Assembly: GCA_030278955.1 (NCBI GenBank)
Contig: JAOANR010000004.1
Location: forward strand, 1,798,001-1,862,000
DNA: 64,000 nucleotides
Direction: 5' to 3'
DNA from: Hygrophila difformis
Lineage: Eukaryota > Streptophyta > Magnoliopsida > Lamiales > Acanthaceae
Shown: in pieces, positions 45,719 through 56,709 of the stretch
Layout of the letters: each line of letters starts with the position of its first letter
How positions within the stretch are numbered: the first letter of the stretch is position 1
The notes under the pieces: model-generated
Told to the model about the DNA's origin: nothing
What the model saw: only the letters and a program-made list of their open reading frames with translations
Database searches by the model: none
Translations under genes and position numbers: made by a program

Positions 45719-45923
45719 GCAGCCAAAATGAAATGCATGATTGAACTAAAATTAAGCCTTTAAACGTTTTTTGGTCTAAAATTGCAATCGATCATAGTGC
45801 AGATTGACAATATATTGGATACGCACAATGTTGCCAAGACCGTCATAAACATCATAAAACTCATTGGGTGTATCACATACTTACTTTGCTATCACAAAAA
45901 AGGTGTTGCCCATTCTGCACGAG

Positions 45924-46298
45924 AAAAAACTCAAATCATCCCATAAGTTTGAACAATTTCTTAAACAACCATATGTTAATTTGAATTATCCTAATACTCC
46001 ATCCACTAAGTATGTAAATTTTTCCCGGACCATCCCACCCTCCCTGAATCGGGGTTTTAGCTGACGTGTCACCCGGGTATTCGTGGGCACGGGAATGGTT
46101 TATTCTAATTCAAGCTGACGTGCCAACTAATTCGATTGACATGCCAGCTAAAATTGTGAATAAAGAGGTTGAGACTTGAGATGATTTGGACGAAAATTAA
46201 CATAGTTACTTAGTGGATGGATTATGACAATTCAATTAATATTGGACTATTTAATAAATTATTCAAACTTATGGAATGATTTGAGTTTTTTTTTTTTT
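45924..46298. mobile_element. Long-TIR MITE with terminal A/T run
   Basis: The left end (AAACTCAAATCATCCCATAA) is nearly the complement of the right end at about 46270-46290, and pairing extends about 90 bp inward (ATCCACTAAGTA on both sides). The ends carry an A-run on the left and a T-run on the right, like the copies at 31945 and 32660, so a common family is likely. Confidence 0.65.
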
Positions 46299-46618
46299 TT
46301 CTCTTTTCTTCATTCTGCACCTTAATTGGTTCCCTAAAATTGCAAATTAAAAAATTTCAAACGACTCGTAACCATTACATCACATACATTAATTAAAATT
46401 TCGAACTCACCACTATCAATGACAGTTTTAGTTTACCATTACTTTACACACTAATCTATCATCACCTAAAGTATTTGTCGTTAAATTACAAAATACTTAC
46501 TCTCAAACTTTACATTTGAGAAATGGTGGGTTCTCTAATTGGTAGGTACTAATTTATTCTTATTATCAATTGGTTTTGAATTATAACTCACTACTTTTGT
46601 TTCACACACTGCACCTTT

Positions 46619-46668
46619 GTCTATAGTCAAAGCCATGGTTCATGTCTATAGTCAAAGCCATGGTTCAT
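46619..46668 (+). repeat. 25-bp tandem duplication
   Basis: The unit GTCTATAGTCAAAGCCATGG plus five bases occurs twice without spacer. Confidence 0.9.
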
Positions 46669-46718
46669 GGTCGCAAATATTGATTGTGACGTGGTTTCCG
46701 ATTATTTCATGTTTAAAA

Positions 46719-46980
46719 TGTCCCACATTGCGCATATGTTGGGATATCCCCTTGTTTATATAGATTTGGATCACTCTACCTATTACCAATTAGTTTTGAA
46801 TTGGAACCTCATATCCATAATCTTTCTAAAATGATATCAGAGCCATGGGAATGGGTATTTCTTGGTTTTCGTGATTAATATCATCTCGAGAAGGGATGTT
46901 AAAATGCTCCACATCGCCTATATGTTGGGATGCCCCTTATTTATATGCACCTGGATCACTCCATCTCCATCTTTCTAACA
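46719..46980 (+). mobile_element. Tiny TRIM-like LTR element
   Basis: Two related short terminal repeats, 46719-46830 (TGTCCCACATTG...) and 46905-46980 (TGCTCCACATCG...CTTTCTAACA), flank about 74 bp. That interior starts with a Met-type primer site, TGATATCAGAGCCATGG (46832-46848), and ends with a purine tract (GAGAAGGGATG). The second repeat lacks about 34 bp of the first. No target duplication was found, and no coding capacity, as usual for TRIMs. Confidence 0.55.
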
Positions 46981-47249
46981 TTCCATAATGTTGGTGGTGG
47001 TATCGGCTAAGAAATTTTCTTTCTTTCTTAAACACTATGATTTAAAAAATTGAAAAGTATGCACTAGGTATTTAACTAAGGTAGCAAGGTATGTGCACAT
47101 AAATGGAACGCATCATATTTCTCAAATTCATTGTCTTCAACTCAAACTCCAACAAAACTAAATATTCTGAACTCATCATCTGCTGGTGTTGTTTGTCGTT
47201 TACATATGGAGGATTGTCAAGACATGAACATCACCCGAAGTGGCAGTGG

Positions 47250-47290
47250 CAGCAAAAGCAACAACAACGGCAACAACAACAACAACGATA
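47250..47290 (+). repeat. AGC/AAC-rich Ser-Asn low-complexity coding run
   Basis: GGCAGTGGCAGCAAAAGCAACAACAAC... encodes a Ser/Gly/Asn-rich linker near the N-terminus of the DUF247 protein; likely a slippage-prone spot. Confidence 0.6.
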
Positions 47291-48327
47291 TCAGTGATGG
47301 TGAAGTTATTGATTCATCAACTGTTGTAGCTGATGATGAGGTTCGTGTTGACACTCCTGTAAACAGTCGATGCATTTATAGAGTGGCGAAAAACGCGCGT
47401 GGAGACAGAAACATGGGCTCGCAAGTGTACGATCCCGTAGTGGTCTCAATTGGTCCGTACCACCACGGTGAGCCCCAGTACCGTCAAATGGAGAAATACA
47501 AGAAGGATGAACTTGACAAGTTCATGGCAAAGAGGGTAAAGGAGGACGAGAGCAAGGACAGAGGCATCTACTATAACGAGATTCTCAAGAGAATAAATGA
47601 GGTGAGGAATAACTATGAGAAAGATATCAAGTATGATGATTGTAGGTCCCTAAAACACTCAAGATTCCGTTATGGTTGTTTATGCTATGTGTTAACGACG
47701 TAATAATGAAAGCAGTAAAGAACACAACCAATTTGTTGACCCAGTTCGGTCCTTCCGACCTACATCTGGGGGATACCAATCCAGGTGACTCCAATAGACT
47801 AAAAATCACGAATACAGACTCACTATCCAAAATCTAACTCAAGATCAACCTCACCACTAGATGATCAAACCTAGTTGAGCAGACGTCGTCGGAACTCCCC
47901 CTTAACGTCTGTAGGAAACTCCCCTAGTTGCAATCTTCAAGATCGGACTTCAGTCTGTCATTCACCATGTGATTTCCATCTCTTCACCGGATTGCTCCAA
48001 ATTCATTCAATAGTAGGACGCTCAAGTATCTTCAGATATTATCGAAGTAATCCCTTTCTTGATTCTCGATTCTTCAAATGAAAATGATCAACTCAAATCT
48101 TGAAGAACGAAAACAAAAAGACTCTCTCTCTCTAACTCTGTAATCTAATCTCTGAATAATACTTCACAATGAATAATCCTCTATCTAGATTACAGACTCT
48201 GCGATTAAATAGAAAGACACAAATAACTGCCTGCAGAGTTAATGTCGTCGTCAGCCTGATGTGCCAACACCTGATAAACATCTCAATGAAAAGTACAAGG
48301 TTAAGTTGTCATAACACAGTATTAACA

Positions 48328-48746
48328 ATCTCCCCCACATTTCATGGAGATGTTGATCCATCAAACAAGGTGTCTATCAGAAATGCAAGCAATAATCACT
48401 TCAGATTATGATAGATAAGCACATCAACCAATATAACAAAATGTCAACAAAGTAAAGTTCCAAACAAGACGACATTAATAGAGAGTCAATAGTCCAACAC
48501 CAAAAAGTAAATCAAATAAGCACAAGTTAGCACATCAAAATATCACCAATTCAGAATACCAACAGACGACAGTTCAAATAAGCAAGCAAACACCAAAACA
48601 AGTAGCAGTAGCAAATGTCATCAGTTCAAAGTTATAACAGTCATCCAACATCCAGTAAAAAAAAAAAAAACATCATAAAGTTCAAAAAGTTTAGAGTTTA
48701 CCAAACCACCACAACCAGAAACCACAAATTACTCCCCCTTGATGTA
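48328..48746 (-). other. 3' untranslated part of the copia element
   Basis: An A/C-rich (plus strand) spacer between the stop of the third ORF and the 3' LTR. It holds the polypurine tract next to the LTR and an A-run at 48658-48670. No ORF. Confidence 0.7.
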
Positions 48747-50288
48747 TCACACAACTCCATCTGAAGAGTCCTCTTCATCGGCAAAGGGGTTCTGCTCAGA
48801 GGTACGAGCAGTGCTGGAAGAGCCTTTCCTTGTCGGGGACAGGGAACCTGGGAGCATACTGATGAGCTGATTGATTTTCCTTTTTGCAGCAATGGCTTCC
48901 TGACTTATCTTCGTCTGCTTGTCACTAAGTGCAAGCAATTCGGCTTTAATGAGCTGCACTCGATCAGTTCCAGACGGAGGAGGGCCTCCCTTAAAGTCAT
49001 TGTGCTTGTCCCGCAAATTAGGAGTAGGGGCATGGACATTGATCTTGACAAGTTCAGTCTTATCAACCTTGATACCATGCTTATAAAGCAAAAGAGTAAT
49101 CAAAGCCGGATAAGGAAGACTTGCAACCTTAGATATGTTGTCCCGAGTAAAACCTAACATTCTTTTTAAGACAAGAAGACCGAAATTCATTAGCTCAATC
49201 CCAGTATCAATAATGTACAGAAGTTTACCCATCTCCAAGGAAGGTTGAGAAGCATTCGACGTTGGAAGAATGTTCGCACGACAGAAGTGGTACAGACAAT
49301 GGAACTTCATGGTTAGATCAGAAGAACTGCACTTGCGTCTTCCAAAATCAAAAGCACGTTCATTGGAAATATGAAAAGCAAGTTCAGCAGGCTCTTGAGG
49401 CAGGTACTCCAAAGCATCTCCGAGATCGTCGTTAGGAGGGAGTTCCAACAACTCATTGATAGTGGCAGGGGTAAGTGAGATAAACTTTCCTCGAATGTAG
49501 ATCTTTCCTGCCCATGGTGAGTTTGCACTTAAGAGATCAGAAGAAAGATTGGCATAAAATTCTCTCACCAGTGTTGGAGAATAAGACTTGAAGATATTCG
49601 CCCATTTCAATAGGTGTCTCTCCTCCAAAAACTCATCAAATCCCAGCTCGGAGTAAGTCTTGTGAGTGAAAGCCTCCTCTGGTATGAACTTCCTGTGAGC
49701 GAGATCACTTGTACCAAACTCCATAATGTCCTTTGTAAAGTAGTTTTTGTTGAAAGGTCGTTTCGACTTAGGATCAGCAGGGGACTGCCTTGTCCGCGGT
49801 CGTTTGACAGAAGTGTTGACATCTGAAGTAGACGAACTCCTCTTTTTCTTTGAAGATCGTGTGGCTGGACGTCGAGGCTCAGTTTGGACTTCTGGTGACT
49901 CTCCCTATGACACCGGGTCAGGGTTTGATGGCTCACCATGAGGAAGAATGTCGTGTTCCACTTCGACATTTTCTTCTCCTCCTGTAGTAGGATGCTCTCC
50001 TTCAGTAGTGGTCGGAGGCGGAGTAGATTGAGTAGGAGGATCTTCTGCTTCAGCATTGTGACTCGTGGGAGTGTTCGTGGGTTGTTCAGGGGCTGGAACA
50101 ACTTTGATCGGCTCAGCATTCTCATCAGCAGCAACAATAGCCAAATCAGTAAGGTTTGCAGTGGTTGTGGATGGATTTTCAACTTCAGGATCATTAGGGT
50201 TCTCAGAAATTGGGGATTTTGAGGGCTCTTGAACGATCACAGGCTCAGAAGGCTTCTCGGCAACATTAGTGGAAGAAGATGAAGCCAT
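48747..50288 (-). CDS. Third ORF of the copia element: plant transposon-protein-like (PF20167-type), split by one UAG
   Basis: From the ATG at 50288 to the stop at 48747 there is one frame of about 513 codons, interrupted by a single TAG at 49905-49907. The first 127 codons are Pro/Thr/Glu-rich and disordered. After a basic linker (KRPRTRQ) comes a conserved region with LVREFYANL, YIRGKFISLTPATINELLEL and FHCLYHFCRANILP. This is the pattern of the putative plant transposon protein family. The C-terminal part has a short coiled coil. It sits 291 nt after pol, the place of the env-like ORF in SIRE1. I see no signal peptide or clear membrane helix, so it does not look like an envelope protein. 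Confidence 0.75.
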
Positions 50289-50579
50289 TGAAAGAAAAAT
50301 TTAAGCTGCAAAACTAATTTTTGAAGAGTGAAAGCTTAGGATGAACTAATAAACTCAGAAAGATGAATTTAAAGAGAGAATAGAGGGAGACGAAGAGACG
50401 ACGGTTTTCACTCGATGGGCGACGTGATGGCTGACAGTTTTGCAGTCATGATGAGTGCTGCAACGACGGCTTCACATGACTCTATCGGTTTTGAAAAGAA
50501 TTTGGGCCTGAAAATGCTTTTGGGCCAGATCAAGTGTAAAAGTATATACATAATATTATAAACATAAGCTTGAAATGAA

Positions 50580-53500
50580 TTAGTTAGAGTAACAAAGGCC
50601 CATTACCGATCTAAGAGTCTCAAACCTTTCACCATCAAGTGACTTAGTTAGGATGTCAGCACGTTGTTCTAACGTCCCAATATGTTCAATGTTGCACACA
50701 CTTTCTTCTACAAGGTCTCGAATGACATGATACCTTATATCGATGTGCTTGCTGCGACTATGTAGAACAGGGTTCTTTGAAATGTTGATCGCACTGGTAT
50801 TGTCGCAATAGACCTTAAAATCATCCTTCTTAATGCCATAATCACTCAAAATTTGCTTCATCCACATTAGTTGTGAACAACAACAAGTTGCAGCTATATA
50901 CTCTGCTTCCGCTGTGGAGAGTGCTACTATATTTTGCTTCCTAGAAAACCAACACACAAGGTTGTTCCCAAGGTAGAAGCAGCCTCCGGTCGTCGAGCGC
51001 CTGTCATCACTACAACCTGCCCAATCCGAATCCGTATACCCTATCAAATCCAAATTTGATCTTTTAGAGAACCAAATGCCTAATCCAACAGTTCCTTTGA
51101 TATATCTCATGATGCGTTTGACAGCTTTCAAATGCACCTCCTTTGGATTTGCTTGAAATCTTGCACAAACTCCCGTGCTAAAAGAGATATCTGGTCTAGT
51201 GGCTGTTAAGTAGAGTAGACTACCAATCATACTTCGATACAATTTCTGATCTACATCAGCTCCTTGATCATGCTTAGATAGTTTCTGTTGTTGTCCTTGC
51301 GGTGTTCTAGCGACCTTGCTATCATCCAGCTTAAATCTCTTCAGCATGTTTCGAGCATACTTCTCTTGACTAAGAAATATTCCATCATCCAGTTGCTTCA
51401 CTTGTAGTCCTAAGAAGTAAGTCAACTCTCCTATCATACTCATTTCAAACTCAGACTGCATTGCTTTAATAAAGTCGTTTCTGAGATGTTCTGACGTTGC
51501 TCCGAAGATAATATCATCTACATATACTTGTGCAATAATGAAGTGGTCGTTCTCATGTTTGATAAACATCGTCTTATCAGCTTCTCCTCTTTTGTAACCA
51601 TTGCAGATAAGGAATGAAGACAATCGATCATACCAAGCTCTAGGAGCTTGCTTTAGTCCATAAAGTGCACCTTTTACTCGATAAACATGATTTGGTCTAG
51701 TTGGATCCTCAAAACCAGCAGGCTGTGCCACAAAGATCTCCTCCTTGATCTTGCCATTTAAGAAAGTTGTTTTGATGTCAAGTTGATACAGCTTGAAATC
51801 CATAGTACAAGCAAATGCTAACAAAATTCGAACAGCTTCCATCCTTGCAACAGGTGCAAACGTTTCACCATAATCCAGACCTTCTATCTGTGTAAAACCT
51901 TGAGCAACTAGGCGAGCTTTATTCCTTATAATGTTGCCTTGCTCATCAGTTTTATTCCTAAAGACCCATTTCGTGCCAATGACATTGATGTTCTTCGGTT
52001 GTTCAACCAACTCCCAAACATCGTTTCTTTCAAACTGGATCAACTCATCCTGCATGGCTGCTATCCAATATTCATCTTGTAGGGCTTCGGATACATTCTT
52101 AGGTTCCACTCTAGATATGAAACAATTTAGTCCTGCCAGTTCTCTGTAATTGATCTTCTTGCTTCGAGTTAGACGTTGAGCACTAGGATCACCTATAATG
52201 TCTTGCTGTGAGTGATGCTTTAGAGTCCTTGGACCTCTTCTCTTATCAGAAACATCAGCTTTAGCACTCGAATCATCATCCTCTTGTTTATCCTCATGAT
52301 CATCTTCTCCATCATCATTAATGACTATTCCTTCTGACTGTTGTTGACTGGAAGTACCAACATCAGGAATATCTAATGGAGTATCAACGCTTGGGGCTGT
52401 ATCATCATCATAATCTCTGGGTAAACAATATTTATCCTCAAAAAGGACATTCACTGTTTCAATAACCTTTCGAGATTGGATCAAATAAACTCGATATGCT
52501 CTTGAGTTATTGGAGTAACCCAAAAACCATCCTTCTTCAGCTCTAGCATCAAACTTCTTAATTTGCTCTCTATCCCTGTAGACAAAACATTTACATCCAA
52601 AAATATGAAAGTATTTAACAGTAGGAGTTTTACCATTCCAGATTTGATATGGAGTGTTGTTAGTATGAGGTCTCAACAACACACGATTGATGATGTGGCA
52701 AGCTGTATGAATTGCTTCGGCCCAAAATGATTTTCCAAGTGCAGTAGCATATAACATTGAACGTGCCATCTCTTGAAGTGTCCTATTCTTCCTTTCAGCA
52801 ATTCCATTCTGTTGAGGTGTCTTTGGGGCAGAGAACTCATGAGATATTCCATGGTTGTTGCAGAAATGTTCAAACTCCTGATTCTCAAACTCTCTACCAT
52901 GATCAGAACGGATCCTTTGAATTTTAGTTTGCTTTTCATTCATCAACTTCAGGCTTAGCTTTTCAAAGTGTTGGAAGGCTTCATCTTTGCTCCTGAGAAA
53001 ACATACCCAAGTGAATCTCGAAAAATCATCAACACAAACTAAAACATACCTTTTGCCATTAAGGCTTTCAGTTTCTGTTGGACCCATAAGATCCATATGA
53101 ATTAGTTCTAAGCAATGATCTGTAGAGACTCCATCAGTCTTCTTATGTTGAGCTCGGGTTTGCTTTCCTTTTGAACAGTCCACACATGTAAGATCTTTGT
53201 TGTTGTGTAGTTTAGGCAGACCTCTGACAGCGGCTGAACAACTTAGCTTGTATAATGATTGATAGTTGAGATGTCCAAGCTTCTTGTGCCATAAATTTTT
53301 GAGGTCATCTATGCTTACAAGTGCCTGATCTAGATTAGCCTCCAAAGTATAGCAATTGTTCTTAGAACGTTTACCAGTCATAATATTGTTTCTCCTGTGA
53401 TCAAATACTTGACAAAGAAATTTGTTAAAAATAACAAGAGAATCTTCATCACACAATTGACTAATTGAAATGAGATTAGTAGTAAGCCCTTCAACATGAT

Positions 53501-54260
53501 AAACTCTAGAAAGTTTAGAAAGTTCACCATCCTTTACATTACCATAACCAGTGATCTTGCTTCTGGCACCATCACCAAAGACTACATCTCCACAGTCTTT
53601 GTTTGTAAAGTTATTGAGGATCTCCTTACTACCTGTCATGTGTCTAAAACAGCCTGAATCAAAGTACCACTTTCTGGAACGTGGTTGTTGCTGAGATGAT
53701 AGAACAACAAAGCAATTACTTTCCTTCCTCTTTGGCACCCATTCCATCTGAATTCGAATCTTCTTCTTTAGATCTTCATGAGGCCAAACTACTGGACGTC
53801 CGTTCATAAGATCACGAACTATCCTCATGCACGTTTCAGCTGAATGACCAGGTAAGTTGCAATAGAGACAGTCTCTTCGTCGTTTGGGTGATGTAGGAAC
53901 ATTCAGATGTGTCAGTGAACTTTCTTCAGCATTCAGATTTCCACCACTAACAAATAGTCTCTTTCCAGTAGATGCTTGATTCTTGTACCCAATACCAGTC
54001 ATATCTCTATAGCTTTTTCCAATAGACAAAACTTCATCAAGTTTACCTTTCCCTTTGGTCATCTTCTCTAGGTCAGCAACTCTAACTTTCAATTTTATAG
54101 ATTCCTCTCTGAGTGATTCCTTCTCTTTAGTCACAGTAGAAATTTGAAGCTTCACTTCATCATACTTTCCCTTAAGAACCTTTAGATCATCAATTGCCTT
54201 AATCTTTTCAGCTTCTGCTTTATCCAGAGTCAGACGGATGTCAGTGAGTTGTTTCAACAA
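50580..54260 (-). CDS. pol: Copia Pol polyprotein (protease, integrase, RT, RNase H)
   Basis: There are 1226 codons in the same frame as gag and directly after a single TAG. Order (numbered from the residue after the TAG): coiled coil (1-70), a Cys/His motif CLYCNLPGHSAETC (131-144), aspartic protease WYFDSGC (198-204), integrase HHCC zinc-binding region (about 320-365), integrase core with ..DDFSRF and the QNGIAERKNRT segment, reverse transcriptase YVDDIIFG (about 905) and RNase H YTDSDWAG (about 1085). All key catalytic motifs are visible and no other stop occurs. Expression would require reading through the TAG or a separate start. It ends at the TAA near 50580. Confidence 0.93.
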   Translation of the reverse strand: MLKQLTDIRLTLDKAEAEKIKAIDDLKVLKGKYDEVKLQISTVTKEKESLREESIKLKVRVADLEKMTKGKGKLDEVLSIGKSYRDMTGIGYKNQASTGKRLFVSGGNLNAEESSLTHLNVPTSPKRRRDCLYCNLPGHSAETCMRIVRDLMNGRPVVWPHEDLKKKIRIQMEWVPKRKESNCFVVLSSQQQPRSRKWYFDSGCFRHMTGSKEILNNFTNKDCGDVVFGDGARSKITGYGNVKDGELSKLSRVYHVEGLTTNLISISQLCDEDSLVIFNKFLCQVFDHRRNNIMTGKRSKNNCYTLEANLDQALVSIDDLKNLWHKKLGHLNYQSLYKLSCSAAVRGLPKLHNNKDLTCVDCSKGKQTRAQHKKTDGVSTDHCLELIHMDLMGPTETESLNGKRYVLVCVDDFSRFTWVCFLRSKDEAFQHFEKLSLKLMNEKQTKIQRIRSDHGREFENQEFEHFCNNHGISHEFSAPKTPQQNGIAERKNRTLQEMARSMLYATALGKSFWAEAIHTACHIINRVLLRPHTNNTPYQIWNGKTPTVKYFHIFGCKCFVYRDREQIKKFDARAEEGWFLGYSNNSRAYRVYLIQSRKVIETVNVLFEDKYCLPRDYDDDTAPSVDTPLDIPDVGTSSQQQSEGIVINDDGEDDHEDKQEDDDSSAKADVSDKRRGPRTLKHHSQQDIIGDPSAQRLTRSKKINYRELAGLNCFISRVEPKNVSEALQDEYWIAAMQDELIQFERNDVWELVEQPKNINVIGTKWVFRNKTDEQGNIIRNKARLVAQGFTQIEGLDYGETFAPVARMEAVRILLAFACTMDFKLYQLDIKTTFLNGKIKEEIFVAQPAGFEDPTRPNHVYRVKGALYGLKQAPRAWYDRLSSFLICNGYKRGEADKTMFIKHENDHFIIAQVYVDDIIFGATSEHLRNDFIKAMQSEFEMSMIGELTYFLGLQVKQLDDGIFLSQEKYARNMLKRFKLDDSKVARTPQGQQQKLSKHDQGADVDQKLYRSMIGSLLYLTATRPDISFSTGVCARFQANPKEVHLKAVKRIMRYIKGTVGLGIWFSKRSNLDLIGYTDSDWAGCSDDRRSTTGGCFYLGNNLVCWFSRKQNIVALSTAEAEYIAATCCCSQLMWMKQILSDYGIKKDDFKVYCDNTSAINISKNPVLHSRSKHIDIRYHVIRDLVEESVCNIEHIGTLEQRADILTKSLDGERFETLRSVMGLCYSN

Positions 54261-55520
54261 CTACTCATTCTCCTGTACAGCTTCTTCATATTCTTCCTTT
54301 AGTTCTTCATAGATTTCAACAAGCTCGGCATAAAGACTACCTGATTCACCTGAAACAATAGATGAAATGTCAGCAATTAACTTTATTGACTCAGGATTAC
54401 CTTCCAAGGGATCTGGACTGGCTTCTCTCGTAACAAAGGCAACTACATCATCTTCATCACTGGATTGTTCTTCCTCAGGTTCATCTTCTGAATCATTATC
54501 ACTTAGTGTAGCTTGAAGTGCCTTTCCTCTCCTTTTCTTGGCAGTAGGGCACTCCTTTCTGACATGGCCTCTCCCATTACATTCAAAACATATAATCTCA
54601 GAAGATTTCTCGGATCTGTCATCATCTCTATCCTTCTTTGGTTTCCTGAATTTCCCATCAGTTTTCTTCTCAAATTTGCTGTTCTGCTTCTCGGTTGTCA
54701 CTGGGTTGTCAGAACATCTGTTCTTCTTTTGAAATTTCTTGAAATGCTTATTCTGAAGCATTCTACCGATTCTCTTTGAGAGCAAAGAAACCTCTTCTTC
54801 AAAGCTTTCAGCAGGTTCTTCCTCAGCCTTGAATGCAATGTTCTTGCTTGATCTTTCAGTGGCTAAGTGATTGATCTCATATGTTTGAAGAATGCCGACT
54901 AGTTCTCTCAATGACATGGTCTTAATTTTCTCCACCTCTTCAAGGGCTGCAACCTTCGCAGAATACTTCTTAGACACAGTTCTAAGAAACTTCCTCACAA
55001 GCTTAGATGATTCAAAGGTCATTCCAAGAGCTGTTGCTTGGTTAACAATGTCTTGAAATCTCCCAAAGTATGAAGTGATATCCTCATCGTTCGTCATCCT
55101 TAAACTGTCAAAAATTGATTCAATCCGTTGTAGACGCGTCGTCTTGACATCTTCAGAACCTTCGTGTTGAGTCTCCAAGAAGTTCCAAGCCTCGTAAGCA
55201 GATGTACAGTTGGCGATCATTCTGAATTGCGCTTCGTCCATTGCACCACTAATCGCGTTGAGAGCTGTATAATTCGCTGATCTTGCAGTCCTCTCAGCCT
55301 GTGTGAGCTCGGCATTTGTCGCGGGTCGAATTGTAGTCGTGGCTGTTTCTCCTTCTCCAGATCGAATAGTTCTTGTTGGATGAATCCATGGTTCCAAGAC
55401 TGAGTCCCAAACACCATCTCCTTGTGCCAGCAGGTAGTTGCGCATCCTGGCTTTCCAATAGGCATAGTCATTTCCGTCGAACAATGGTGGACGAGTGTTA
55501 GACGCTCCTTCTCGACTCAT
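54261..55520 (-). CDS. gag: Copia Gag with CCHC zinc knuckle
   Basis: There are 419 codons from the ATG at 55520 to a TAG at 54261-54263. It begins MSREGASNTRPPLFDG, as in the UBN2-type gag of plant copia elements. A central helical gag region follows, then a basic linker and CFECNGRGHVRKEC (about residue 320). The acidic tail runs into a coiled coil that continues in pol. Gag packages the element RNA into cytoplasmic particles. The TAG position corresponds to a Lys codon (AAG) in the related element at about 40970, so it may be a recent nonsense change. Confidence 0.9.
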   Translation of the reverse strand: MSREGASNTRPPLFDGNDYAYWKARMRNYLLAQGDGVWDSVLEPWIHPTRTIRSGEGETATTTIRPATNAELTQAERTARSANYTALNAISGAMDEAQFRMIANCTSAYEAWNFLETQHEGSEDVKTTRLQRIESIFDSLRMTNDEDITSYFGRFQDIVNQATALGMTFESSKLVRKFLRTVSKKYSAKVAALEEVEKIKTMSLRELVGILQTYEINHLATERSSKNIAFKAEEEPAESFEEEVSLLSKRIGRMLQNKHFKKFQKKNRCSDNPVTTEKQNSKFEKKTDGKFRKPKKDRDDDRSEKSSEIICFECNGRGHVRKECPTAKKRRGKALQATLSDNDSEDEPEEEQSSDEDDVVAFVTREASPDPLEGNPESIKLIADISSIVSGESGSLYAELVEIYEELKEEYEEAVQENE

Positions 55521-56374
55521 GTTTCTTGAATCTTGAATGAATGGATTTTCTCAGTTACGTTAGAGAACTCGCTCTGATACCAATTTGTAGGTCCCTAAAA
55601 CACTCAAGATTCCGTTATGGTTGTTTATGCTATGTGTTAACGACGTAATAATGAAAGCAGTAAAGAACACAACCAATTTGTTGACCCAGTTCGGTCCTTC
55701 CGACCTACATCTGGGGGATACCAATCCAGGTGACTCCAATAGACTAAAAATCACGAATACAGACTCACTATCCAAAATCTAACTCAAGATCAACCTCACC
55801 ACTAGATGATCAAACCTAGTTGAGCAGACGTCGTCGGAACTCCCCCTTAACGTCTGTAGGAAACTCCCCTAGTTGCAATCTTCAAGATCGGACTTCAGTC
55901 TGTCATTCACCATGTGATTTCCATCTCTTCACCGGATTGCTCCAAATTCATTCAATAGTAGGACGCTCAAGTATCTTCAGATATTATCGAAGTAATCCCT
56001 TTCTTGATTCTCGATTCTTCAAATGAAAATGATCAACTCAAATCTTGAAGAACGAAAACAAAAAGACTCTCTCTCTCTAACTCTGTAATCTAATCTCTGA
56101 ATAATACTTCACAATGAATAATCCTCTATCTAGATTACAGACTCTGCGATTAAATAGAAAGACACAAATAACTGCCTGCAGAGTTAATATCGTCGTCAGC
56201 CTGATGTGCCAACACCTGATAAACATCTCAATGAAAAGTACAAGGTTAAGTTGTCATAACACAGTATTAACAATGATGATGATGAAGAATTAGCTGCCAT
56301 CATTCTTCGCGATGCCTGCTTTATCATAAGCTTCTCGGACAAGGACAGACCCCGGCTTGTTGAAAGGATTTCTA

Positions 56375-56709
56375 GTAGAATTTGCCATCGCGGGAACCGG
56401 TCGCGTTGCGGTCGCGGTAGTTCCACATCGGTCGTGGTGTATCGTCACGGCATATCGGACAAATATCGGGTCATTGCATTTTATAGCAAAAAATATTTAA
56501 ATGAAATATTGGCGAAATCTCGGTGATATCGGCGAAATCTCGGCAATATCTCGGCGATATCTCGAATGTCTCGGCGTACCGGGCGATTTCTCGGCGATAT
56601 CGGGAAGATGAGTTAAAAATTGAACCGGGTATCGTTCTCGGAACGGCAACTGCCGTTCCAGTTACGACTCGGCGAGATCTCGGCCGTCTCGGCCGAGACG
56701 GCGAACCAT
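56375..56709. mobile_element. 335-bp element in the DUF247 gene, TCGGCGATAT-rich, 8-bp target duplication
   Basis: Flanked by GATTTCTA (56367-56374 and 56710-56717). The interior has repeated TCGGCGA(T/A)AT units and a GC-rich end, CGGCGAACCAT. The complemented right end (GGTTCGCCGTCTCGG) pairs imperfectly with the left (TTTGCCATCGCGG). Removing it with one duplication copy restores the DUF247 frame exactly. An 8-bp duplication suggests a hAT-type origin. Confidence 0.75.

Larger units (their letters stand above)
47641..56272 (-). mobile_element. Nearly intact SIRE/Maximus-like Ty1/copia retrotransposon, 8.6 kb
   Basis: Read on the minus strand: 5' LTR 55586-56272, primer site TTGGTATCAGAGC (55572-55584), gag, pol, a third ORF, a polypurine tract (complement of CTCCCCCAC at 48330-48338) and 3' LTR 47641-48327. 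Each LTR is 687 bp; I noticed one difference between them (G at 48246, A at 56193), so insertion is recent. The target duplication ATGAT lies at 47636-47640 and 56273-56277. The large gag with coiled coil and an extra ORF after pol point to the SIRE/Maximus lineage. Confidence 0.93.

Noticed and set aside
48747..49724. Envelope glycoprotein in the copia element
   Set aside because: No signal peptide or membrane anchor is visible, and the motifs fit the plant transposon-protein family instead.
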